Of a stretch of DNA of 18,367 nt, positions 7,120 to 14,486 are shown piece after piece. Origin of the DNA: Planctomycetaceae bacterium (GTDB taxonomy: Bacteria > Planctomycetota > Planctomycetia > Planctomycetales > Planctomycetaceae). The translations under genes were made by a program, and so were the position numbers. The stretch covers positions 40,282 through 58,648 of the forward strand of contig DLVV01000351.1 of the NCBI GenBank assembly GCA_003445035.1, in the 5' to 3' direction. The number at the start of each line of letters is the position of its first letter. Position 1 is the stretch's first letter. Below the pieces are notes generated by a model, which did no database searches, had not been told where the DNA came from, and worked only from the letters and a program-made list of their open reading frames with translations.

Positions 7120-7928
7120 ATACACCCATCCCATCGAGGGTGCTGGCCGTCGACGTCGGCAACAGCCGGATCAAGTTCGGGTTGTTCGACCTGGCCACCG
7201 CCGCCGATGACCTGCCCGAGTTGATCGAGTCGCTGGCCGTGGCGCCCGATGGCCCGGTTCCATGGGATGAGATCGGTGGATGGCCCGGCGAACTGGAAAA
7301 CCGCTCGTCGAGTATCGTGGCCGCATCGAACCCGGTCGTTCGTGACACGCTGGTTTCCGGCTGGCCTGATGGCTGGTCCAGCCCACGGGTGCTGGATGAT
7401 GTCGATCGGCTGCCGTTGAAGGTGCGGCTGGACGAGCCCTCGCGAACCGGAATTGACCGGTTGCTCAATGCTGTTGCGGCCAATCGGCTGGTCACCGACG
7501 AACGACCGTTGATCATTGTCGATTCGGGCACCGCCACGACTGTCGATGCGGTGGATGCCGACGGCGTGTTCCTGGGCGGAGCCATTCTGCCGGGCTTCGG
7601 ATTGCTGGCCAGGTCGCTGCAACGTTACACCACGTTGCTCCCGCTGGTCACCCTCGAAGAACTGGGCACCGGTCCTCCGCCGGTCGTGGGTGGTGACACG
7701 ACGGCCGCGATCAAGAGCGGGCTGTTTTACGGCCAGCTGGGCGCGGTTCGCGAACTGGCGGCCGCGTTGGGTGATGCGCTGGGAGACGAGCCGGCCGAGA
7801 TGTTTCTGACTGGTGGGGGTGGCCCGCTGCTGGCGTCGGCTCTTCCCGAAGCCCGGCTGGTGCCCCACCTGGGATTGCACGGACTGGCCGAGGTCTTTCG
7901 GGCGGACGCTTCGGAGATGTCCCCGTGA
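7116..7928 (+). CDS. coaX: Type III pantothenate kinase
   Basis: 270 residues from the GTG that overlaps the isocitrate dehydrogenase stop (GTGA); this start puts the phosphate-binding motif DVGNSRIKFG at residues 13-22, as in the family. Further CoaX motifs are TGIDR (111-115), DSGTATTVD (136-144) with the general-base Asp at 136, GGAILPG (154-160), a GGDTTAAI block and the final TGGGG. The enzyme phosphorylates pantothenate with ATP, the first step of CoA synthesis, in the cytosol; type III kinases belong to the ASKHA fold and need a monovalent cation. An earlier in-frame start at 7032 would run over the previous gene and is rejected. Its own stop overlaps the next gene in a second GTGA, so three genes form a coupled series. 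Confidence 0.93.
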   Translation: MNTPIPSRVLAVDVGNSRIKFGLFDLATAADDLPELIESLAVAPDGPVPWDEIGGWPGELENRSSSIVAASNPVVRDTLVSGWPDGWSSPRVLDDVDRLPLKVRLDEPSRTGIDRLLNAVAANRLVTDERPLIIVDSGTATTVDAVDADGVFLGGAILPGFGLLARSLQRYTTLLPLVTLEELGTGPPPVVGGDTTAAIKSGLFYGQLGAVRELAAALGDALGDEPAEMFLTGGGGPLLASALPEARLVPHLGLHGLAEVFRADASEMSP

Positions 7929-9073
7929 CCGCCGCCCGCGTGGCGGTCCTGACCCCGGGCGGACGTGGCGCCATCGCCAGCCTGGTGGTTTCGGGGGGAG
8001 TCGAACTGATCGACCATCACCGGTTGTTCGAGGCTGCCAACGGCCGGCGGTTGGCAGAACAGGATCCGGGCCGGATCTGCTACGGGTTCTGGGGTGGTGA
8101 CAGCAACGCCTTGCCGAACGAGCAGGTCGTGGTTTGTCGCACCGGGGAGAGCCGGGTCGAATTGCACTGCCACGGCGGTGCAGCGGCGGTTCAGAGGATT
8201 CTTGAAGACCTGGTCGGGTCCGGGGCAATTCGCTGCGACTGGGCCGATCTGGTCGTCGCGCCCTCCGGATCTCCAGCCAGTCGGATCGAGGTGGAACTGG
8301 CCGAAGTCCTGGCCGCGGCGACGACCTGGCAGGTGGCGGCGATCCTGCTCGACCAGCAGGCCGGCGTGCTGGTGAGTACGCTCGAACGCCTGGCAGCAAC
8401 CGGCTGGGATCAGCGTCACCAGGCCGCCGCCTGCGTGGCCGGTTTGCTCGAATGGTCCGACCTGGGCCGTCGGCTGATCGATCCGCCGACGGTGGTCCTC
8501 TCGGGTGGGCCCAACGTGGGGAAATCGAGCCTGTTGAACGCGTTGCTGGGGTTCGGCCGAGCCATTGTCTGGGACCAGCCGGGGACGACTCGCGACGTGG
8601 TCACCGGCCGGACGGCCCTGGAGGGCTGGCCGGTTCGTCTGGCCGATACCGCGGGGTTGCGGGCCACCGAAGACGAGATCGAGGCGGTCGGCGTCGAGCA
8701 CGCCCGTCGCGAACTGGATACCGCCGATCTGGTCGTGCTGGTCGTTGACCGTTCGCACCCGCTTGATGGCCTCACTCGGCAATTGGTCCACGAGTGGCCC
8801 GATGCCGTGGTGGTGGCCAACAAGTGTGATCTGGACGATGCCACCGACGGGGTGCTGCCCGATGGCGCGTTGATGGTCTCGGCATTGACCGGCGAGGGGC
8901 TGGACGAACTGGCCGGAGCAATCGTTGCTCGGCTGGTGCCCGGAATGCCGGAGCCGGGGACGGCGGTCCCGGTTTCCGAGAGGCTGATCGGGTGCCTGGA
9001 AGAGGTGGCGCGTGCGATCGATGCCGGGGACGAAACCGGCTTCCGGTCGGCATTGACCGAGACGATTGCCTGA
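7925..9073 (+). CDS. Divergent MnmE/TrmE-like GTPase lacking the C-terminal cysteine
   Basis: 382 residues, against about 450 in MnmE. The N-terminus keeps the MnmE pattern (LTPGGRGAIASLVVSG and VELHCHGGAAAVQRIL), and a helical linker leads to a full G domain: G1 GGPNVGKSS (194-202), G2 GTTRD (220-224), G3 DTAG (241-244), G4 NKCD (299-302), G5 SAL (319-321). Two MnmE hallmarks are missing. The GEFT-RAF-NGK-DL block after the folate-binding domain is replaced by DWADLVVAPSGSPASRIEVE, and the protein ends at SALTETIA without the C-terminal FCIGK whose Cys is essential for cmnm5U34 tRNA modification. The downstream bases in the same frame do not encode that tail either. GTP binding and hydrolysis look intact; the tRNA reaction does not. 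The GTG start overlaps the coaX stop. It is probably a paralogue with a changed role. Confidence 0.85.
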   Translation: MTAARVAVLTPGGRGAIASLVVSGGVELIDHHRLFEAANGRRLAEQDPGRICYGFWGGDSNALPNEQVVVCRTGESRVELHCHGGAAAVQRILEDLVGSGAIRCDWADLVVAPSGSPASRIEVELAEVLAAATTWQVAAILLDQQAGVLVSTLERLAATGWDQRHQAAACVAGLLEWSDLGRRLIDPPTVVLSGGPNVGKSSLLNALLGFGRAIVWDQPGTTRDVVTGRTALEGWPVRLADTAGLRATEDEIEAVGVEHARRELDTADLVVLVVDRSHPLDGLTRQLVHEWPDAVVVANKCDLDDATDGVLPDGALMVSALTGEGLDELAGAIVARLVPGMPEPGTAVPVSERLIGCLEEVARAIDAGDETGFRSALTETIA

Positions 9074-9092
9074 TCCCAATCCCGATTTCCGG

Positions 9093-9101
9093 TGGTATGA
9101 T
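9093..9101 (+). promoter_or_regulatory. Candidate extended -10 promoter
   Basis: TGGTATGAT gives a TGn extension plus TATGAT (five of six matches to the sigma-70 -10), in the 66-bp gap before the CXXCH membrane protein gene. No good -35 lies 17 bases upstream, which is tolerated by extended -10 promoters. The start codon follows about 39 bases later. It would let this gene be expressed separately from the upstream GTPase. Confidence 0.35.
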
Positions 9102-9139
9102 TGTCGTGTTGATTCACTGCCTGCCGACGGGCCTGTCCG

Positions 9140-10420
9140 ATGCGCGACTTCCACAACTGGGCGGAACGTTATAGCGAACGTTTCGTCCTGATGCTGTGTT
9201 TCTCGGTCATCGTGCTGGCATTGTCCTTTGGCGTTCAAGCCTGGATGCGGCGACGGCGAAATGGCTCGGAGGTCGGGGGGAACCGCCGTTTCAGAGACAG
9301 CGCGGTGTTACTGGGGGTCTGGGGGGGACTCTATTTGTTGCTGCTTGTTGTGTCCGTGTTCACGATGAGCCCGTTCCTGATGCTTGAAGTGTTGGCGTTG
9401 CTGGTGCTGAGCCTGGTGGGCGGAGTGCGGAGGTGGTCGACCGGGCGTTTTTCGGTGGTGGCGACCGTCATCGTGATGGCGATGATCCTTGTGGCCGGAG
9501 TCCGGGGCATCAACCAGGCTGAGGATGCGCGGCGAAGGTTCCCGTTCACCTCACTCGTCGAACGGCTGAAACCGGCGGCGGCCATTCCGACCGAGCCACC
9601 ACTGCTCACCAAGTCTGGAGAAGCTGCTCTCGAGCGTTCCGAACTCATTTTCGAGAACGGGATGAAGGGCTTCACCAATGGATACCATTTCCGTCGGGCG
9701 TCATTGGAGATGGTGCACGCGAGCCAGGTGTGGAATTTCGTCAGCAGCGAAGGTTTCGGCATCGGCCGCATGCTGGCACCGACGATCAAAGGAGCGCGGC
9801 TGGCGGAACTCCGCACGTGGCGGCAACCGGTTGCCCTGAAGACCGGTGACGCCGGATCGACCGGGGATCGACCGGATCTGTGGTTGCCGCTGAAGGGAGA
9901 AAATGCGCCGCGGAAGGCGCTGAACAAATTGCACGAGAACCTGTCATTTGATTTTGCGGAGCCGGTGAGCTTCGGTTGGGTCCGCGATCTCGAGCATGTC
10001 ACCGGTTTCCGGCCACACGGGGTCGCACACTTCGATCGGCACAGGGTGACCTTCGGCAACAAGGCGGAAGACGAGATGTCCGTCGAACATGAGGCCGGGT
10101 GGAAGCTGGAGCGGGTCGAATTGGTCAGCCTGCTGAGGAGTGCCGAGCCGGGAGTGTACGTTTCGAAAGACCTGCCGAGGATGGATCGGTTGTCGGAGGT
10201 CCAGCGGAGACCGCTGGATGGGTTCGAGAAGGTTGCCCTTCGCGAGCTGCGCAACGGCGAGCCGTTGGTTGTTCGCAGCCAGGGTGGCCAGGTGAAAATG
10301 ATGGGGGCCGTGCGAGCTGTCAAACAGTGTTCGCTGTGCCACGAGGTGCCACGTGGCACGTTGCTGGGTGCCTTCAGCTACGGCTTCCGTGACCAGACTT
10401 CGGCGAGTTCGTCGGAGTAA
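9140..10420 (+). CDS. Membrane-anchored protein with C-terminal CXXCH haem-type motif
   Basis: 426 residues, function not recognised. The N-terminal third has three or four hydrophobic segments (VLMLCFSVIVLALSFGV, LLGVWGGLYLLLLVVSVF, MLEVLALLVLSLVGGV, VVATVIVMAMILVAGV). The rest is a hydrophilic domain, probably on the periplasmic side, rich in HASQVWNF- and FGWVRDLEHVTGF-type blocks. At the very end is a single CSLCH motif (Cys397, Cys400, His401) followed by EVPRGTLLGAFSYGF, a tail I associate with planctomycete proteins. CXXCH suggests one covalently bound c-type haem, or else a metal site; with no downstream Met or His ligand in the short tail, haem binding is unproven. No Shine-Dalgarno is evident at the ATG. 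The last 43 bp overlap the end of the opposing membrane-protein gene. Confidence 0.8.
   Translation: MRDFHNWAERYSERFVLMLCFSVIVLALSFGVQAWMRRRRNGSEVGGNRRFRDSAVLLGVWGGLYLLLLVVSVFTMSPFLMLEVLALLVLSLVGGVRRWSTGRFSVVATVIVMAMILVAGVRGINQAEDARRRFPFTSLVERLKPAAAIPTEPPLLTKSGEAALERSELIFENGMKGFTNGYHFRRASLEMVHASQVWNFVSSEGFGIGRMLAPTIKGARLAELRTWRQPVALKTGDAGSTGDRPDLWLPLKGENAPRKALNKLHENLSFDFAEPVSFGWVRDLEHVTGFRPHGVAHFDRHRVTFGNKAEDEMSVEHEAGWKLERVELVSLLRSAEPGVYVSKDLPRMDRLSEVQRRPLDGFEKVALRELRNGEPLVVRSQGGQVKMMGAVRAVKQCSLCHEVPRGTLLGAFSYGFRDQTSASSSE
10346..10359. repeat. Perfect 14-bp palindrome, possible terminator for the opposing gene
   Basis: GTGCCACGTGGCAC is fully self-complementary. It lies in the codons for Val-Pro-Arg-Gly-Thr just after the CXXCH motif of the plus-strand gene, and about 18 bases beyond the stop codon (10378) of the minus-strand gene. 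Its distance from that stop suits a transcript-end hairpin, though a zero-loop palindrome would open some central pairs. No T-tract follows on the minus strand. It could equally reflect codon choice. Confidence 0.3.
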
Positions 10421-11889
10421 TCCTGCTGCCAGCCGGGGTCGGTGGCGAGTGTGGCCAGCAGTTTGGCCTGGCGGTGTCGATCGAGAACCACGGTGCGGAT
10501 GTCGTAACGGCGGAGCCGTTGACGCCAGTCGGAGGCCACGCCGATCACCTCGAAGTAGTCGGTCCAGACCTCTGTGGGGACCAGGTGTGCGTGCGAGGTG
10601 ACCAGCAGACGAATTCGGGACGGTCCCTGCCAAAGCAGGAAGTCGCTCCACTCGTAGGAGGCCAGCACCGTTCCATCGGGGGGGTGGCTGGCCAACCACC
10701 CGGTCACTTCGACCGGCGTGGACGCCGAGACCATCGGCCGACGTGCCTGCAGCGTTTCCCGTTCGGCCAGTAGTCCACGTACCGCGGGTGTGGAGCTCAT
10801 CGCGGCTCCTGCCACAACCAGGCCGGCCAGTAGAACGGTGCGTCGTTCGGACGGGTCCAACGTCGGTGCGGCCGGGCGTTTTGTTCTGATCGAGGCCGCC
10901 TGCAGTGCGACGACGAGGCCGGCCACCGGTGCCCACCAGTTGATCATCCGTGAACACGACAACGCGGCGACACCGAGCGCGACGAGCATCAACCAGTTGG
11001 AGCATCGCACCCGGCGTCGGCTGGACATGGCCACGGAAACGACCAGAACGATGCTCGCGAGCATCGCTCGTGCCTGGGCCTGGTGCCATTGCAGCGGCTG
11101 CCATTCGATGATGTTGGCCAGGTTCGGATGCTGTCCGATTTGCCAGATCGACAGGGGCAGGCTGGGCCCGTAAGGGGTGGCCACCAACGGCACCAACAAT
11201 CCGACGGCGGCCTGCCCGAGACGATGGACGAACACACGGTCGTTTTTCCAGGCGGTCCGACGGCCGGTGCGGCGGAATCGATCGGCCGCCCGCCCAACCA
11301 CGTGTGACCCCAGCAGCAACCAGCCGATGACGAATGATCCGTGCAGGTTGGCCCAGAATCCCATCACGATTCCGACGATGATCACTCGCCGTATCGATGG
11401 CCTGGGGTCGTGCATCAGGGCCAATAACCCCGCGAAGCAGGCCAGCCCGGCTAGCTGAGGACGAATGATCAGGAGCTGCTGCCAGCCGACGGCCAGGAAG
11501 ACCGAGGCTCCACAGATCGCCGCAGGGATCCTCTGCCGGTGCCGGGATACCAGGACGGGTGAGACTGTCAGCAGGGCGCACCCGACGACCAGCGTGGCGT
11601 AAAGCAGCTGCAGAGCCTCGACTCCCCCGGCCCGCATCAGCCGGAAGGCGATCAACTGGCTCCAGCGGGCCGTGTCGACCAGTGGCCGGTCGCCCGAGTG
11701 CGTCAGAAACGGTTCGGTGGTCGGGGTCTCGCCACCGTGTTCGATCATCCAGCGGCCGTAGGACAGGTGGCCCCAGAGGTCGGTGTGCCACAGGGGGAGA
11801 CGAGCCAGCGCGGCCCACAGGCCGGCCACGGCGACGACCAGTACGAGGTGGCCGATGAGTCTCTTGTGGCCGGGCAACCGGGGGACCAC
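10378..11889 (-). CDS. Polytopic membrane protein of unknown function
   Basis: 503 residues with about nine to ten hydrophobic segments over the first 370 residues, followed by a hydrophilic C-terminal domain of ~130 residues (TGWLASHPPDGTVLASYEW, YDIRTVVLDRHRQAKLLATL). An early LWHTDLWGHLSYGRWMIEHG block after TM1, with acidic and His residues on the outer side, resembles the first loop of GT-C/ArnT-like and related uncharacterised membrane proteins that start D-D-WWHL. A glycosyl transfer role is therefore possible but not shown. The GTG start is well supported by GAGGAA six bases upstream. It is divergent from rodA with a 92-bp gap that must hold both promoters. Its last 43 bp overlap the 3' end of the CXXCH protein gene on the other strand. 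Confidence 0.82.
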   Translation of the reverse strand: MVPRLPGHKRLIGHLVLVVAVAGLWAALARLPLWHTDLWGHLSYGRWMIEHGGETPTTEPFLTHSGDRPLVDTARWSQLIAFRLMRAGGVEALQLLYATLVVGCALLTVSPVLVSRHRQRIPAAICGASVFLAVGWQQLLIIRPQLAGLACFAGLLALMHDPRPSIRRVIIVGIVMGFWANLHGSFVIGWLLLGSHVVGRAADRFRRTGRRTAWKNDRVFVHRLGQAAVGLLVPLVATPYGPSLPLSIWQIGQHPNLANIIEWQPLQWHQAQARAMLASIVLVVSVAMSSRRRVRCSNWLMLVALGVAALSCSRMINWWAPVAGLVVALQAASIRTKRPAAPTLDPSERRTVLLAGLVVAGAAMSSTPAVRGLLAERETLQARRPMVSASTPVEVTGWLASHPPDGTVLASYEWSDFLLWQGPSRIRLLVTSHAHLVPTEVWTDYFEVIGVASDWRQRLRRYDIRTVVLDRHRQAKLLATLATDPGWQQDYSDELAEVWSRKP

Positions 11890-11981
11890 CTGCGGTTCCT
11901 CGTGAGAAGGGAATCGACTACAACCTCGTCGCCCGACAGTAGCCGGTCGCCGACGGGGTGGTCAAACACGGGAGAAAAGCG

Positions 11982-13118
11982 GTGCAGCTGGGCGAGGGAT
12001 TGAAACGGGTGCCCTGGAGCGTGGTCACGGCGGCCTCGCTGCTGGTCGCGCTCGGCCTGGCGGGGATCTCGCGAGGTGACCAGCTGGTCGGGTCCGGACT
12101 CCACTTCAACCGGCAGCTGATCTGGATGGCCCTGGCTGTCCCGGCACTGATCATGGCCGCCTGGGTGCCGTACCGTTCGCTGCGTCCGGCCAGTTACCTG
12201 CTGTTCGGTGTGACGACAGTGCTGTTGCTGTTGGTTTTCCTGATGCCGGCTCACCAGGGAGCTCGACGCTGGATTCCGCTGGGTTTCTTTGACATGCAGC
12301 CGTCGGAACTGTCCAAGTTGACCTACATCCTGGCGCTGTCCCACTACCTGATGTTCCGCCGCAACTTCCGCCATTTCCTGGGTCTGTTCACCCCGTTCCT
12401 TTTGACGCTGGTTCCGCTGGTGCTGGTGCTCAAGGAACCCGACCTGGGAACCGCCCTGCTGTTCCTGCCGATGTTGTTCGCGATGCTGCTGGCCGCCGGG
12501 GCCCGCGTGAGGCACCTGGTGCTGATCGGGATGATGGGAGTGGCGGTGACCCCGGTGCTGTGGCTGGGGATGAACGTCGAGCAGAAGTCGCGGGTGGTTT
12601 CGCTGCTGACCCAGGGCGAGAACGGCCCGGCACCCCGGGGCGACGGGTACCACCTGTTCCAGTCCAAGAGAATGCTGTCGCTGGGCGGGACCTGGGGCAG
12701 TGACCTGGCCGGAATGCCCGTCGATGATCCGGCCGCCTACCATCTGCCGGCGGCCCGGACCGACTTTGTCTTCTGCCTGATCGGTGAGCGATTCGGGCTG
12801 ATTGGCAGCCTGCTGACACTGGCCACCTACGCGGTGCTGATCATCAAGGGGCTTTCGATTGCCGCGTCGACCCGCGAGCCGTTCGGGCGGTTGCTGGCGA
12901 CGGGGATCGTCACACTGCTGGCGACACAGGCGATCATCAACACCGGCATGACAGTCGGGTTGATGCCGATCACCGGCATGACCCTGCCACTGGTCAGCTA
13001 CGGTGGTTCGAGCCTGGTAGCGACGGCGATCGCGCTGGGGCTGTTGATCAACGTCGCGATCCGGCCGGGGTACGAAGTGACCGCCGAGCCGTTTCGGTTT
13101 GCGGCCGAAGCGAGGTAG
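11982..13118 (+). CDS. rodA: Rod-shape determining glycosyltransferase RodA (SEDS family)
   Basis: 378 residues with about ten membrane segments. SEDS motifs are GARRWIPLGFFDMQPSELSKL (near residues 93-113), KEPDLGTAL (151-159), ARTDFVFCLIGERFG (258-272) with Asp261 at the catalytic position known from RodA, and ITGMTLPLVSYGGSSL (330-345). The family polymerises lipid II into glycan strands in the inner membrane, with a class B penicillin-binding protein as partner; FtsW is the sister paralogue, and RodA is the better fit by overall pattern. GTG at 11982 was chosen because GGAG sits seven bases upstream; a GTG eight codons earlier is open but has no ribosome site. No mreB, mreC or pbp2 gene is nearby. 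The gene is divergent from a membrane-protein gene and convergent with a small lipoprotein gene. Confidence 0.9.
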   Translation: MQLGEGLKRVPWSVVTAASLLVALGLAGISRGDQLVGSGLHFNRQLIWMALAVPALIMAAWVPYRSLRPASYLLFGVTTVLLLLVFLMPAHQGARRWIPLGFFDMQPSELSKLTYILALSHYLMFRRNFRHFLGLFTPFLLTLVPLVLVLKEPDLGTALLFLPMLFAMLLAAGARVRHLVLIGMMGVAVTPVLWLGMNVEQKSRVVSLLTQGENGPAPRGDGYHLFQSKRMLSLGGTWGSDLAGMPVDDPAAYHLPAARTDFVFCLIGERFGLIGSLLTLATYAVLIIKGLSIAASTREPFGRLLATGIVTLLATQAIINTGMTVGLMPITGMTLPLVSYGGSSLVATAIALGLLINVAIRPGYEVTAEPFRFAAEAR

Positions 13119-13134
13119 GTCGTCAAACACGACC
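13118..13134. terminator. Short hairpin after rodA
   Basis: GGTCGT-CAAAC-ACGACC forms a perfect 6-bp stem with a 5-base loop beginning at the last base of the rodA stop codon. It is in the 42-bp gap between two convergent genes and could serve either strand. There is no T-tract, so intrinsic termination is doubtful. Confidence 0.3.
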
Positions 13135-13160
13135 AGCCAGGGTCCGGCTGATCCGTGATC

Positions 13161-13439
13161 CTACTTCTGGAAGAAGTCGGTGGGCCCACGCAGCGTGTAG
13201 TACGGATACTGCACGACCGCCGGCGGCTGGTTGGCCGGCGGGTACTTCAGGTTCTTGGGCGCGTTGTACTCGAACGTGTGGTAGTGCCCTCCGTGGAAGG
13301 CTCCGCGTGGTTCGTGGTCGCCCTCGTGCATCACGGTACGGCTGGCCGGGGTCTGGCCTCGCACGATTCCGCGAGGATTTTGACAGCCGACGGCCAGGGA
13401 AACGGCCAGGCAGGTCGCCAGGCTCAAGACAATTCGCAT
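13161..13439 (-). CDS. Small secreted lipoprotein of planctomycete type
   Basis: 92 residues from the ATG at 13439; another ATG two codons earlier (13445) is also open, but GGAAG is six bases before the later one. The N-terminus MRIVLSLATCLAVSLAVGC is a lipoprotein signal with lipobox AVG|C, so the mature peptide is about 74 residues. The mature part is rich in His, Tyr and Pro (HEGDHEPRGAFHGGHYHTFEY, abbreviated: a His cluster at its middle) and ends in VVQYPYYTLRGPTDFFQK. A YPYYT-RGP-DF ending is one I associate with short planctomycete proteins; its function is not known to me. The His-rich HGGHYHTF patch could bind a metal, which is speculation. It is convergent with rodA and divergent from the TIM-barrel gene. 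Confidence 0.8.
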   Translation of the reverse strand: MRIVLSLATCLAVSLAVGCQNPRGIVRGQTPASRTVMHEGDHEPRGAFHGGHYHTFEYNAPKNLKYPPANQPPAVVQYPYYTLRGPTDFFQK

Positions 13440-13460
13440 TTTCATCTTCCAGTGACCCCC

Positions 13461-13476
13461 TCGGTCTGGAGACCGA
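13461..13476. promoter_or_regulatory. 16-bp palindrome upstream of the small lipoprotein gene
   Basis: TCGGTCT-GG-AGACCGA is a perfect inverted repeat with 7-bp arms and a 2-bp centre, ending about 16-22 bases before the lipoprotein start. The position suits an operator or a 5'-leader hairpin of that gene. No second copy was noticed in the window. Confidence 0.35.
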
Positions 13477-13625
13477 ATGTAGTGTGCCGGGTGTGTTCGA
13501 TTGGTTTCCGGATGCCCGTTCTCAGCAGTGGACGCCGTAGAGTCGTTATCGGCTCAGCAGGTCCCCCGAGGCCACAGAATGCGGAGAATCGATCGAATCC
13601 GTTCAGTTACTCCAGTTCATCGATC

Positions 13626-13654
13626 TTGCAGCATCGTTGTGATCGGACTAGATT
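13626..13654 (+). promoter_or_regulatory. Candidate sigma-70 promoter for the TIM-barrel gene
   Basis: TTGCAG (13626-13631) and TAGATT (13649-13654) are separated by exactly 17 bases, with three and four matches to the consensus. The start codon lies 48 bases after the -10. This is in the 257-bp divergent gap (13446-13702), which otherwise holds only the palindrome at 13461 and no recognisable gene. Confidence 0.35.
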
Positions 13655-13702
13655 ACCGCCCGCCGTGGTGTCACCTTTCCGTGGTGGCTCCCGGTTGAAC
13701 TG

Positions 13703-14479
13703 ATGTCGCAGTGGCCGAGAGCATTCCACGTGTACATTGCCGTGACTTCCCGCTGCCTGGGTGACCTTCCGTTCCTGGAAGCCTGCAGCCTGTTGACCGA
13801 CTACGGGTACAGCCGGGTCGAGTTCTGGTTTGACGAGGATGGAGATCACCTCAAGCCCTCCGACGTGGTGTCGGATCTCGAGGGGTTCGTCAACAACTTT
13901 CGGGCCTCGTCGAGGTTGACCCCGGTCGCGTTCTGTTTTGAGCAGGTCGTCGATCTCGAAACCTTCACCGAGATCACCCGGTTGGCGAAGCTGATGCGGG
14001 TTGTTCAGATCACTGTGCCGTCGACGCCGCTGGGGACACCATTCAATGCCGAGATCGAGCGGTTGCAGGATCTGTTGCAGGTGGCCAATGCGGCCGGTGT
14101 GCAACTGTCGATTCGCACCCGTACCGGTCACCTGACCGAGGACGCTCATACGGCCGTCGAACTCTGCCAGGCCGTCCAGGGCGTCGGACTGTCGCTGGAC
14201 CCCTCCTATTACATCTGCGGTCCGCACAAGGGCGAGTCCTACGACCAGGTCTATCCCTACGTCTACCACGTCTACCTGAGGGACACGACACCGGATCAGA
14301 TCCAGGTCCAGGTGGGACTGGGCGAGGTGGATTACAGCCGCCTGATCAGTCAACTGCGGCGCGAAAACTACGATCGCACGCTCTCGGTCGACTTCTTCCC
14401 CGACCAGTACGGCGATTTGGATCGCGCGCTCGAGCTGCGGAAGATCCGCATGCTGCTGGAGTCGCACCTGATGGTCTGA
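13703..14479 (+). CDS. TIM-barrel protein of the sugar phosphate isomerase/epimerase family, ligands altered
   Basis: 258 residues, the normal length for xylose-isomerase-like (AP endonuclease 2 fold) proteins. Landmarks are the strand-1 block HVYIAVTSRCLGDLPFLEA, then GYSRVEFWFDEDG, GVQLSIRTRTGHLTED, VGLSLDPSYYICG, YHVYLRDTTPDQIQ, GLGEVDYSRLI and LSVDFFPDQYG. Active members bind a divalent metal through Glu (strand 5), Asp and His (DPSH), His (HVHLKD) and Glu (strand 8). Here the corresponding positions read Arg138, Asp166, Tyr169 in place of His, Tyr191 in the second-His position of HVHLKD, and Asp230 for Glu. Only part of the metal site is left, so a catalytic isomerase is doubtful; it may bind a ligand or act differently. 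The alignment is by memory of the family. The start ATG has no clear Shine-Dalgarno. The stop is seven bases from that of the convergent S1 gene. Confidence 0.8.
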   Translation: MSQWPRAFHVYIAVTSRCLGDLPFLEACSLLTDYGYSRVEFWFDEDGDHLKPSDVVSDLEGFVNNFRASSRLTPVAFCFEQVVDLETFTEITRLAKLMRVVQITVPSTPLGTPFNAEIERLQDLLQVANAAGVQLSIRTRTGHLTEDAHTAVELCQAVQGVGLSLDPSYYICGPHKGESYDQVYPYVYHVYLRDTTPDQIQVQVGLGEVDYSRLISQLRRENYDRTLSVDFFPDQYGDLDRALELRKIRMLLESHLMV

Positions 14480-14486
14480 GACGGGT

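Noticed and set aside
9944..11818. Minus-strand open frame of 624 codons
   Set aside because: It lies in a different frame across two real genes, is Arg/Pro/Gly-rich with no domains, and is explained by high GC content. The 503-residue frame has the membrane segments and a good ribosome site.
11961..13131. Exact 10-bp direct repeat GTCAAACACG just before and just after rodA
   Set aside because: One copy is in the proposed leader (11961-11970) and one after the stop (13122-13131). Ten bases is too short to suggest insertion or excision, and there are no mobile-element features; treated as chance.
13490..13515. tRNA T-loop-like GTGTTCGATTGG
   Set aside because: The flanking bases do not pair as a T-arm and no acceptor, D or anticodon arms could be found around it.
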